Both the position numbers and the translations under genes were made by a program. Below the pieces are notes generated by a model. It had not been told where the DNA came from, did not search any database, and was given only the letters and a program-made list of their open reading frames with translations. From Entomortierella parvispora (taxonomy: Eukaryota; Mortierellomycota; Mortierellomycetes; Mortierellales; Mortierellaceae), in contig OY752148.1 of assembly GCA_963573315.1 (NCBI GenBank), forward strand, positions 1,355,263-1,419,262: a stretch of DNA of 64,000 nt, in the 5' to 3' direction. This document shows, piece by piece, positions 21,401 through 30,914 of the stretch; positions within the stretch are counted from its first letter, which is position 1; every line of letters starts with the position of its first letter.

Positions 21401-22465
21401 TTACGAACATGGTAGTGTTGGGTGTACATTCTTAGCAGAGCTGTTGTATCCACAGACAAATTCCAATAGTTTTAACTCGCGCTGCTTCGATTTTGTACTT
21501 AAACTAGATGGCAGTCGTTTCATTCTTGGAGAATTTAGATCCTCACACACTGGGGCTATCAAGTGATATTCGAGTCCTAAGGTACTGGTCTTGCCTATAC
21601 CTGTCAGCACGTAACCTGACTTGTTTGATAACCTGGAGGCTAATTGCTATTGTGTATCTTATCGTTTCTACATTACTAGCGATGTATCAGACATCCAAGT
21701 CAACCCGGGAAAGCGCGCTCCTACACCCCTAATTAATTTCCAAGAGGGTCTAGATCACACCAAGGCTCTTGGCCAGAAAGTCAGCCAGGAAATCGTTGGG
21801 GTGGCCGAGGAGGGCATCAAGGAGGGTATCAAAGTGATCTCTGATGTTGTTCAGGATTACTCGAAGTTCTGGGGTCGGTTTACCAACAGTGGGTCAGCAG
21901 GAAGTATATTGAACAGGAACGGCAATGACGCCAATAAGAGGTCCGTATCTGCGGCATCCTCGTTAGCAGCAACAGTGGCAGCAGCCAGTGGAGCAACGGC
22001 ATCTGCTGATCCAGCCTCTGGAATGATCACCCCTGCACTTTTGACAAAAAATGTGTCGACAGTCAGCGTTGACAGCAAACCTGGCGAAAATTCTAACTCA
22101 CAAGATCTTGCAGAAAAGGTGAAGACCTTTGAACCTTACCAGGCAGCTATACTATGATCTGAGATTATTCCTCTAATGCCCTTGTCGTAACTCTGAACAA
22201 CTGCTAGAACCGCGTCTTGGAGCTTTTGAGAGCTTCTGAAGGTCCTCAGATTCAGTTTATGGCGTGCACAGATCACGAGGACTTGCGAATTAGCGACGTT
22301 AAGAGTACGCCAGCCATTTTTATGGTTTGTACTTCTGTAGGGCTTTTTCCCTTTCTTTATATTGACTTCGCGACATTTGTCCCTTTCATTTCATGACTTG
22401 TAGGTTTACTCCAGGATTACCAGAGGATCGGAAAGCTGTTGGAAGAAATGAGACGCCAAGCTTAG
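18495..22465 (+). CDS. VPS9-domain guanine-nucleotide exchange factor (Rab5-type)
   Basis: Ten exons: 18495-19127, 19225-19877, 19974-20341, 20438-20515, 20600-21251, 21345-21411, 21508-21581, 21680-22118, 22208-22304, 22404-22465; phases agree, 1040 aa. The Ser-rich N-terminus is disordered. A helical bundle begins near 430 (SFVVKLRKNPLPNLDRYANE). The VPS9 core includes TDKMNVILSSHRVVV, ADVLLPLLIFSVVKSNPPML and GELAYCLTN; Asp772 and Tyr812 fit the catalytic Asp and Tyr of Rabex-5. The core is split by a roughly 180-residue disordered insert (about 588-765). The C-terminal part is low-complexity and ends in a short coiled coil (LLQDYQRIGKLLEEMRRQA). The family activates Rab5/Vps21 on endosomes; Muk1 or a RIN-like factor is the nearest analogue by layout. 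The last two junctions are the least certain. Confidence 0.85.
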
Positions 22466-22931
22466 ATGGATGCCAGATACCCCGCCTCTTCAGAGCTGCA
22501 CCCACTAGATCTTCGCTCTTTGGCCGTTGTTAGAAATGTACGTGCAGATTGCACCTTTGCACATTTCATGTGTTGCCGATAAAATCTTTAGACTACATGT
22601 AGCGTGTCTCTTCCTTTGCTTTACTGAGGCTTACCGGGGTTCCTGTAGTTTGATGTGGTGCTATGAGCCCCATTAGAGCCGCCCAGAGATCAGGAAATAG
22701 AACTCTCAGAAGGTTCTTTCTATTGCTGTGCATAAACCATGCATGTGTCTCTTTCTTTCTCTGCTATGCAGTGAAGTGAGGCAAAGCCTCTTACTTTTCT
22801 CTCTCCCCCTTTCCCTCTCTTCCTCTCTCTCTCTCTCCGCCAGACCTTCCTGTTCCTCCTTTCTCGCCCGCCCTCTTCTTTTACTTCAGTCTTCCGCTGC
22901 TTCCTCACGTCTATTACTCAACATTCCCTTT
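22466..22931. other. Intergenic; CT-rich promoter of membrane-protein gene
   Basis: The 3' flank of the VPS9 gene is followed by a CT-rich tract (about 22780-22910) directly before the ATG at 22932. Nothing else was recognised. Confidence 0.55.
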
Positions 22932-23707
22932 ATGGAGGCACTATTCAGTGATGAGTCCACGTCCTCCAGAACGTCGAAGACGAAGAAGTTTTTCAAGACT
23001 CTATTATTGTTTTGGGGGTACAGTTTTGTCGTCTTTTCGAGTGTAACGCAGCTCCTCGACGCCTTTGAGTACATGTACGAAGATGTCGACACCCGTAGCC
23101 AGCACAAACGCTACAAAGGTAACGGAGAAGACTTGTCGATCTGGATATGGTTCGGTTCTGGTTAATCTTTATTCACTCCTTTTTTTATGGACTCGAAGCT
23201 ATAGATGTCATTTTGCCAGATGCAGGTAACATCCCTCTGTTCCAAACGACATTTGTTCTTGTAGTGATCGGGGACGCCATCACTCGAATGATGTTCTCAC
23301 GCCAGTGGATACGGGGAGAACTACAAAAGCCAAGCGACTATTTCAAATACGGGACAAGCTGGGCTCTTTTGATCCCGACCGCAATTGTGGCTATGGCGGG
23401 ACAGTACGTCTTTGGAGGGTTCGTCGAGGTCAAGGCCCGGCACACATTTTTGGACATGGAAGGGAACCCGGTTGCCTCTGACGATAGGTACCGGCGATTG
23501 GATTTGGTCCGAAAGGGTCGCGTCACTCTTGTCTGGATGGTCGCTTCCTTGCTGTTTGTAAAGATTCTCTACGACCGATGCGAGAGTAGCTTCAAGGAGA
23601 CCCAGGTCCTGAAGGACGAGAAGAATGAGGACTCTAAGAACGACGCGTTAACAGTCACCATTGAGCCAAACCATGGTCTCGAAAAGGGCCAAGCTGAAAA
23701 GCATTAG
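22932..23707 (+). CDS. Four-TM membrane protein of unknown function
   Basis: Exons 22932-23118 and 23205-23707 (intron GTAACG..ATAG, phase 1), 229 aa. Four hydrophobic segments are visible: about 23-45 (TLLLFWGYSFVVFSSVTQLL), 73-95 (PLFQTTFVLVVIGDAI), 113-135 (WALLIPTAIVAMAGQYVFGG) and 172-190 (VTLVWMVASLLFVKILY). A hydrophilic loop holds MEGNPVASDDRYRRLDLV, and the tail is Lys/Glu-rich and probably cytosolic. No signal peptide or known motif was seen. It ends 63 bp from the convergent Ap4A phosphorylase gene, with AATAAA at about 23755. The coding call is good; the function is unknown. Confidence 0.75.
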
Positions 23708-23770
23708 GTAGTGTGCTGTGGGAGTCTATACCTTTCTATCAAGTGAAATGCTTTAATAAACACATAAAGT

Positions 23771-25124
23771 CTACATTGTGGAAAAGGCGTTCGTCATTTG
23801 TTTTTCCAAGATCGCTTGCTGTTCCTTGCGTTGTTGCTCTTTCTCGGGCGAATAATACTCTCTCAAGAAGCAAAAGCCGGTTTCGGAAACAGTGTTGATG
23901 ATGCCCTTCTTCTGAACCATGGCCAATTCCTCCGGGGTCTTGGCCAAGACCATGCCTGCAAAGCCCAACGAGTTGATATCCAAGAAGATTCCATCCACAG
24001 AGTCGGAGGTAGGTTGTTTACGGGGCACAATCATCATGAATTCCTTGGTCAAGATCCAATTGTAGGCAAAAGACGATATTCCATGCGTGCACAGACTCTT
24101 TTCCTCGTCCGAGAGAGATTCTTGATCGGCGTACTCGCGGATCGAGGTCATCATTGCGTCCATGAGCGAAATATAGGCCTCAATCAGGATTTCCTCCTCG
24201 CCCTTGCCCGACTGTACGGGATCAGGCAACAAATAGACATGGTTGATACAATGGAATGGGACTGAAATGATGTCACCTACAGCACACGATTTGCAAACAC
24301 AACAAAAAAAAATGTCAGAGTCTATCTCCTATTGTGTGCATCTCCGATCGATTGGAAAAGCTAGCGCGTCATCGTTTGCCCAGAGGTTTCCTTACCGGGT
24401 CTGTTCTCCCTCTTTCCAGGCCGGCGCATGGAACACTCCTTGACAAGGATGGAGATGGGTGAAGGCGTTTCTAATGGAATCACTTGCATATGTTTGTGAG
24501 GCTGGCTTGCTCCTGATCGTGATCCACAGTTATAGAAGGCCAATGCGTCCCTGCTATCCTTGACGGCGTTCATGGTACTCCAGACCGCAAGCATGTCCTG
24601 AGGCGAAAGTGGTTCTGTTTGAGGATGGAATTCTGGTTGAAGAAAAAAAAAGTTGAAATTATTAGTCAATTGAACACGAAAAACACTTATACACTTACTC
24701 TTGCCTTACTTTTTGTGACGACGAGAAAGTGGCGGGGGACGACACAAAACTTGTTGAGGATGATTTTATGTTCCTCACTGGCATCGGTGACATAGAGGGC
24801 AGGCGTATGAGGCAAGAAGGGATTGGAGTTTTCAACCTCCTTTAGAACAGGGGTTGAAGGGAGTGTGGAGTGAAGATCAAGAGATAAGGATGCTAATACT
24901 GGAGTTGGCGCTGCTTTTGGCCTGGGGTCAGCTTCGACCACAGGAAGGACACCCCAGGGCTTTTGGGAGAGGGCGGGCGCGTAGCAGATCTCGCAGTTGA
25001 CCTCGTACTCGGTCTCGGGGCTTTCGATAATTTCAGAGGGCGTGAAGATGAGCTCGCCTGATTCCAGGGCGGACTTGTAGACGGACGTCAGCTTTGCGTC
25101 AAAATCAGGGATGGAATGGGCCAT
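23771..25124 (-). CDS. APA2: Ap4A phosphorylase (ATP adenylyltransferase, APA1/APA2 family)
   Basis: Three exons on the minus strand: 25124-24710, 24632-24396, 24276-23771, all phase 1, 385 aa. The protein shows VVPRHFLVVTK, then across intron 1 KFHPQTEPLSPQDM, then YNCGSRSGASQPHKHMQVIP carrying the HxHxQ motif whose central His is adenylylated. A C-terminal ATP adenylyltransferase domain follows (GDIISVPFHCINHVYLLP, AYNWILTKEFMMIVPR). Length fits yeast Apa1/2 (about 320) with an extra Pro/Ser-rich insert near residues 75-105. It phosphorolyses diadenosine tetraphosphate to ADP and ATP in the cytosol. The ATG at 25124 is chosen because an upstream extension starts only at TTG. Head-to-head with the YIP1-family gene. 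Confidence 0.93.
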
Positions 25125-25455
25125 TGGGATGGATGGATGAGGGGGTGATGAGGAAGAGCAAGATGGGAAAAGAAGAGAGATCAGAGACAAAAAGAAGGAA
25201 GGAACGCAGGGGCGTGGGAGGAGTACAAAAAAGTGGAATAATATTATCAGAGCTAATATATTAATAACGCAAGATAAATTGTGATGATATGCAATTTGAA
25301 GGAAACGCTCTCGTCCCTTTCATGGCCCATCATTCATTCATTCTCTCCTTTTTCCTCGACTCTTTTCATCTCGCACCCTGCTTATCTTTCTGAAAAAAAT
25401 ACCCTCCATTCCCTGAAACACACATACCTCTCTCTCCCCCCTCTCCATCACCGCC
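25125..25455. promoter_or_regulatory. Shared divergent promoter, Ap4A phosphorylase / YIP1 gene
   Basis: 331 bp between two divergent ATGs. CT-rich leaders read outward on both strands (GA-rich on the plus strand at 25135-25215; CT-rich at 25355-25450), with AT-rich sequence in the middle (25232-25275). Confidence 0.6.
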
Positions 25456-27243
25456 ATGGCTCACAGCAGCGCGTACAGCGCCATCGAGATTGACGACGAC
25501 GAGGTACTTGCTGCTGGCACCACGCAAAGGCTTTGCTTGGCAAAGAGATGACTCGCAGGCGTGCCTCCTTCATGCTGCAGGATGCAAAGCTACGCAGCAT
25601 CACCTGGCCGAGTCGCTGACCTTGTTCGCAATTCCTATTCCTAATTTTGCTGTCATTGCATAGATCAACAATGCCACCGAGCTCCAGTTTCAGAGTACGC
25701 GCCTTGGCAAATGCTCCAGTGAACTTTTTTTTTTTTTTTTTTTTCTTTCTTTGGACAGGCAGGAGCATGGACAATGGCAGCACTGGCAGTCGACGCATTC
25801 TCTCATTGGACAGCGCCCACGGAAATGTTTTTTTTTTTTTTTCATCTACAAACCCGAGTCTAATGACCATTGACAGAAAAATACTTTGCACACGCAACCC
25901 AACACGACTTGGCTGCCTTGGCAAAGACGTGCATGTTATCAGGATCATACGCTGGCTTCTAGGAATCGCGGAGAGACCCCTCGAACCTCCTTTTCGACCC
26001 AAGGGACATCAGATGCTTCCCAGCCGGATCCTTTCCCAGTCCCCCCGTCTATCCGCCTCAGACGTTCGTGGTTGTCGGGATCGAATTGTACTTGTAGCAT
26101 GGATGACTTGGACCAGGATCGATCTTCCAAAATGAGCCTTGGCAGGGTTGTGCGACAAAGAAGACGAACGAGCCCCTGATTTGCATTCCTCGAGATAAAC
26201 AGTGCTTGCCGAGCTGACTCTTTTTTTTCTTCTCGTTGTCCAGACTTTTCGTCTTCAGACACTGCTGCTGCTGCCCCAACCGGAAACTTGTCGTCTTCCT
26301 CTGCCAGCACACCACAGCCCCGACCAACTGGTGAGTACTCATCCCATTATTGTCTTTTGTACCAGAAACGACACGGTCATATATCTACAAAGTCCATGTC
26401 ATGCTGACGCCAAGTTCACCTGCCATAGGATTTGGATCCTCGGGAATCTTCAATCCTGGTCGCGCCGCACAGGAACAGGCAGCCGTGAACAAGCCCATCT
26501 GGTCCATCGAGTACTACGCAAAGTTTTTTGATGTTGACACAAACCAGGTAACATTACCGCTTTACCTACAGATCCTAGACATTTTATCTCCTCGTTTCCC
26601 CAGCGTTTCATTCGGTGCTTACTCGTCTTCTCGCCCACACTGGAAACGCGTCCCATTCTAGGTCTTGGAGAGATGCTTTGCCAGCGTGATCCCAAAGGAC
26701 AACTTTCTTGAGGTCATGGGCGGTGCTCCCGATCTCTATGGACCTTTCTGGATTGCAACAACCGTGATTTTCGTGCTCTTTGTCACATCTTCTATCGTGG
26801 ACTCAATCAACGCCTACTTGAACGGAACCACTTATTCCTACAACATTTACCAAATGACCTTTGCGTTCGGTGCTATCTACACATACGCGTTTATTGTGCC
26901 ATTGATGGTCTGGGGCGCCACCAAGTACTTTGGATGTCAACCAGATCTTCTCGAGATGCTGTCCCTTTACGGCTATGCGCTGACGATTTGGATCCCTGTT
27001 TCCGTCCTGTCTGTGATCCCGATTGAGCTGGCTCGTTGGATCCTTCTTGGAATTGGAGCTGGTCTCTCGGGCGTGTTTTTGATCAGAAACATGTACCCTG
27101 TTCTGTCGAGAGCAGAGGCCCAAATTGCAAAGATCATCCTTATCCTTGTCATCATCTTCCACGGAGCATTGGCGCTTGTCCTCAAGTACAAATTCTTTGC
27201 CAACAGCAACACTATTGCCCCGCCAGCTGACCCTTCGACCTGA
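25456..27243 (+). CDS. YIP1-family Golgi membrane protein (YIPF1/2, Yip5-like)
   Basis: Five exons: 25456-25503, 25664-25694, 26244-26330, 26429-26547, 26662-27243, 288 aa. An acidic, Ser-rich cytosolic N-terminus is spread over tiny exons (48, 31 and 87 nt). The conserved part reads WSIEYYAKFFDVDTNQVLER, then the YIP1 signature DLYGPFWIATTVIFVLF, then about five TM helices. The family localises to Golgi/endosomes and binds Rab GTPases (Ypt) through the N-terminal part. The C-terminus after the last helix is short and luminal (PPADPST). The intron of 549 nt between exons 2 and 3 is unusually long for this window, so a missed small exon is possible. Divergent from the Ap4A phosphorylase gene. 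Confidence 0.88.
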
Positions 27244-28166
27244 GCAACTACATATTAAAGTCATATGGATTGAGTGCATTGCAGCTAAAGCTTGTTGTCT
27301 GCCAAGTGTGGTCCTTTGTTTTTTGTATAGTCACTTGATCCAGTCTGCAGCGCACGCAAGTAACACTCTTATTGACAGAGGCGAGCACAAGCACGAGCGT
27401 GTATTACAAATCCGTGGGGTGCATGTGTGGTTGTGGGTGAGGAGAGGTCGGTCTAGGCAATGTCCTTCAAGGCTCTCGAATGGAGCCTGAGAGGGACTTC
27501 AAAAAAACATTCAGAAAGGCCGCGCGCTTCGTCCTCCTCCCCCTCGCCACTTTGACACGATGGAACAACACACTTTTCAGTCCAAAGCGACAGCGAAAAT
27601 CCCCCGTTTCCCCCGAAAAAGAACTTTTTTTTTCTCGCCTGTTTATTGCATGCTACTGTAAAGCTCTTCCATACAAAATGTCACAAATATAAGCGCGGGC
27701 GCGAATATCCTGTGCGACAAACAAAAAGTTTGCGACCTTGTGGTCAACGAACCAGAAGAGGACAGCAGCTGAAGAAGAGTCTACTGCATTTTTTCAATGA
27801 ATGCACTCCACCTTCCCTCCTCCCCAGCTCTATTATGGTTTCTATTCAGTCATGTTAACAAAGGTTGTATGCGCCCTCGCCCGATGCAGGTCAAACGCTG
27901 GGCGGGCAGTCAAAGCCCTCTCTCCACATCATCCCATTTGACATGCGCCATCCCTTCCAACGGTCAACTTGCCTCGTTGCTTGTTGTCAGGCCAGTCCTT
28001 GCTCCACTCATCTGTCGCCACATCGTACCATTATCGGCGGATGTTTGTCCGTATAAATGCCCGAGTTCAAAAGGTGGGCTCGGTCTTTCTTCTTCTTCTC
28101 CACACTTTCCTTTCCCTCTTTTTGATTCTCACGCGTTTCCTCTTCAGATCTCTCCACAAAACAAAA
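27244..28166. other. Intergenic; promoter of KDEL-protein gene
   Basis: No gene seen. TATAAAT at 28052-28058 in a GTCCGTATAAATGCCC context lies about 110 bp before the ATG at 28167 and is the likely TATA box; a CT-rich leader follows. Confidence 0.6.
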
Positions 28167-28844
28167 ATGCGTTTCTCAATTGCTGCCGCCCTCGTCGCCG
28201 CCTCCACGGTCGCACTATTCTCCCAAGTCTCGGCCGCGTTGACGGAACAAGAAAAGACAGATATTCGTGAGATGGACGGCGACAGTGCCAACTTGTGCCC
28301 ACCTTGTCTCCAGAAAGCCATGCACAACCACTTTCCTCATGCATGCGAACAAGGCCTGGACACTGGCCGCGTACGTATCGAGGGACCCACGGATAGCGAA
28401 GAGCACTGTGTTTGCGTGGCCTTCATGGATCTACACTGGATGAAGGCGGATTGCTCGGCCGAATGCCCCTATGTCTTTAACGAGAAGACCATGGCCTTCT
28501 TCTTGCACTCTTCCAAGATCGACGGATGCGACAAGTGGATCGACTTTGAGACAGGTCTGGAAAAGCCCGTCAAGGGGCACTTCACCAAGGATCCCAACTA
28601 CAAGCCCGAGGTCTATGAGATTGCAGAGCCACCAGTGGTTGACGAGTCCCTCCTGGCTGAGGATGATGACGATTCACGCCCATACGACATCTCGGTCAAG
28701 ATCACGACGGAGGAGAGCGACGCCAAGTTGAAGGCCGAGAAGGAAGAGAAGGAGCGCCTGGAGCTCGAGAGTGGACTCAAGGTCGAGCCTGTCGCCGCCA
28801 AGGAGACCGTGCCTGAGGCCGAAAAGCCCAAGGACGAGCTGTAA
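28167..28844 (+). CDS. Secreted-pathway Cys-rich protein with C-terminal KDEL
   Basis: Single exon, 225 aa. A classical signal peptide (MRFSIAAALVAASTVALF, cleavage after about VSA, residue 23) leads a luminal domain with nine cysteines: a CPPC motif (44-47, NLCPPCLQK), then HACEQG, HCVCVAF, DCSAECPYVF and GCDKW. The second half is acidic, Lys/Glu-rich and probably disordered or helical. The last four residues are KDEL, the ER-retrieval signal, just before TAA. The protein should therefore be a soluble ER-lumen resident. CPPC resembles a thioredoxin-type CxxC, but the flanking sequence is not a thioredoxin fold that I recognise, so redox activity is only a hypothesis. I do not know a named family. 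Confidence 0.88.
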   Translation: MRFSIAAALVAASTVALFSQVSAALTEQEKTDIREMDGDSANLCPPCLQKAMHNHFPHACEQGLDTGRVRIEGPTDSEEHCVCVAFMDLHWMKADCSAECPYVFNEKTMAFFLHSSKIDGCDKWIDFETGLEKPVKGHFTKDPNYKPEVYEIAEPPVVDESLLAEDDDDSRPYDISVKITTEESDAKLKAEKEEKERLELESGLKVEPVAAKETVPEAEKPKDEL

Positions 28845-29175
28845 ATATCCCCCCCTTTTCAAAGAATAAAAAAACAAAAAATCGCCACCAACCAACTGCG
28901 TCCGGACAATTTGCTTGTGCATCTTTGTAGTGCTCGCTTCATTCCTTTCTTCATTGACTCCACTCATTCACTCATTCAGGACCAATCAAGGACAAGACAG
29001 GATCAGAGACGAGGCGCAGGAACAGGATACCCGACCAACGCCCTCACGACTGAACTGCTGACGCCTGTGCCCACGAACTACGTTTGCCTGTAGAGCCCAG
29101 CTCTCGTCTCTTCCCCAGTTCTACTGAAAAAGATTGGGCGCAAAAAGCAAAAGAGTTCATCGCTCCACAATCGCC
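28845..29175. other. Intergenic, promoter of F-box/RNI gene
   Basis: 331 bp with an A-rich stretch at 28864-28881, TCGCCACC at 28882-28889, and no gene. Confidence 0.5.
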
Positions 29176-30777
29176 ATGGAGACTCTGCATTCGTCACCAA
29201 ACGAATCATCTCAGCAGCAGGAGCAACATCCCCAACAGGAGTGCCAGCCCATACACCCTCTTCTTATTCCAGAGATTGTCCTTGCTGTCGGGTTACGTCT
29301 CTCCCAAGCCCAAGCCCTGCAGGCAGTCCTGGTCTGCAAGATTTGGTATGCTTGTCTGATACCCACTCTCTACCAACGCGTCACTCTCGGAAGGAAGAAG
29401 CAGGATTACAATGGGACAAAGAAACCACAGAGACCCATGTTGGGGGTGCTACAACGCTATGGATCTCACGTCAGGACTCTTCTCTGTGCTGAAAACTACG
29501 CAGCACTTCGATTGACAGCCCCTCTTTGTTGTTCGATCGAGACGTTGGTCCTGGGCTGTCTATCGGACGAAGTTCTCGAGATCTTGCGCCGCAACAAAGA
29601 GACGATCCGTCGACTGGAGTTCAGACGGAGCAAGAAACCGCCAACGTTTGCAGAAGCACGAAAGATGAATTTCTTCCCGCCGGATCACGTCCTTCAAATC
29701 ATGGACCAGATGCCGCAGTTACAGACCCTCTCCGTGAGCTGTCTAGTGCTCAGGACGGATTCTCAAGCGTCCTTGTTCTTTGAGATCTGTGGACGACTAG
29801 TAGCTTTGGAACTCTCGGGCGATGTCCAGCTCTTGATTTCATCGCGTGAGAACAGTTGGCGTACCAACCCTAGACTTCGATCCTTGGCTTTGATCGACTG
29901 CAAACTGACAACAGAACGAGAACTCGGATTGCTTGCAGCCTGCCCAAATCTGGAGCACTTTTTGAAACGAGACGAAGGTTTCTGCGCAATTTCATACCTC
30001 TTCCCTCAATGGGCTGCAGAATCTCCAGGGATCAAAAGTTTTAGTTATTCCTCACCAAACGCAGGAGATGGTGACATAGAACAGGCGATTGGCCTCCTTC
30101 CTAAGCTCGAGAGATTGGATGTGAAGGGCAGCAAGTTTGGGCCGCGTTGCCATGAACTGATAGTGCTGCATTTTAGCGCGCAACTCCGGATTTTGGATCT
30201 CACACACTGCGCGAGTGTTGATCCAGGTATGGTCAATAGAATAATGTGTTCCTGTTCAGGACTGACCAGTTTTAGTGCCGACAAGATTAGAGCAGAAGAT
30301 GTGGCAGAGTCTCGATGGGTCTGTTTGGAATTGGAGGAGCTACAAGTGGCCTTTGTAGGGAGCAGCGCAGGTCTGTCACTTTTTCATGTCCAGTGTGGAG
30401 TGTACGACCAGTTGTCCAAGCTAAGAAAGCTCCGGTTGCTGAGTGTTTCGCGAGGGTCCAATTCTTCCCGGTCTATTCTTCAGCTCAATCTTGACAGTGG
30501 ACTGGCACGGCTTTCGCAACTGAAGGAGCTGAGAGAGATTGGGTTCGAGCAACAGGACGATCGAATCAGTTCCTTCAGAGTTGGGATGGCTGAACTCCAG
30601 TGGATGCTGAAACAGTGGCCAAAACTCGAAGGGATCTATGGGACCTTGAGCCCTGACCCGGACTGGGGGAATTTTATGAAGACCTTTCTTGAGCGCGAGC
30701 GACCAGGGATCCGGGTCAGGTCCCAGCTGAACTACCACAAGCGCAACGCTTGGCCAGACAGCCTTGCCAACGTCTGA
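29176..30777 (+). CDS. F-box / RNI-like leucine-rich protein
   Basis: Single exon, 533 aa from ATG at 29176. After a Gln-rich start comes an F-box-like stretch (HPLLIPEIVLAVGLRLSQAQ, ALQAVLVCKIWYACLIPTLY). A long series of LxxLxLxxC-like repeats follows (RSLALIDCKLT, LRILDLTHCASV, LRKLRLLSVSRG), as in RNI/LRR F-box proteins. Such proteins usually act as SCF ubiquitin-ligase adaptors that bind Skp1 through the F-box and substrates through the repeats. This type of gene is heavily expanded in Mortierellomycota-like fungi (general knowledge). The F-box is divergent, so Skp1 binding is probable, not shown. Substrate unknown. Its 3' end lies 137 bp before the RRP8 start. Confidence 0.78.
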   Translation: METLHSSPNESSQQQEQHPQQECQPIHPLLIPEIVLAVGLRLSQAQALQAVLVCKIWYACLIPTLYQRVTLGRKKQDYNGTKKPQRPMLGVLQRYGSHVRTLLCAENYAALRLTAPLCCSIETLVLGCLSDEVLEILRRNKETIRRLEFRRSKKPPTFAEARKMNFFPPDHVLQIMDQMPQLQTLSVSCLVLRTDSQASLFFEICGRLVALELSGDVQLLISSRENSWRTNPRLRSLALIDCKLTTERELGLLAACPNLEHFLKRDEGFCAISYLFPQWAAESPGIKSFSYSSPNAGDGDIEQAIGLLPKLERLDVKGSKFGPRCHELIVLHFSAQLRILDLTHCASVDPGMVNRIMCSCSGLTSFSADKIRAEDVAESRWVCLELEELQVAFVGSSAGLSLFHVQCGVYDQLSKLRKLRLLSVSRGSNSSRSILQLNLDSGLARLSQLKELREIGFEQQDDRISSFRVGMAELQWMLKQWPKLEGIYGTLSPDPDWGNFMKTFLERERPGIRVRSQLNYHKRNAWPDSLANV

Positions 30778-30914
30778 TCAGGAACATGGACATTAAAAGA
30801 CAGTCACAATATTTTCTTTTTTTTTCTTTTTTTTTTTGCTTTGCATTGCACAGAATGAAGAACCGTTGTTTCTACCATTTCTCTTTGTTCACCATCCGTT
30901 ATACCAACACAGCC

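Noticed and set aside
23226-23264. Possible 39-nt intron in the four-TM gene (CAG|GTAACA to GTAG)
   Set aside because: Shorter than any other intron here, removes 13 residues of a hydrophobic helix and is in frame, so it is better read as coding.
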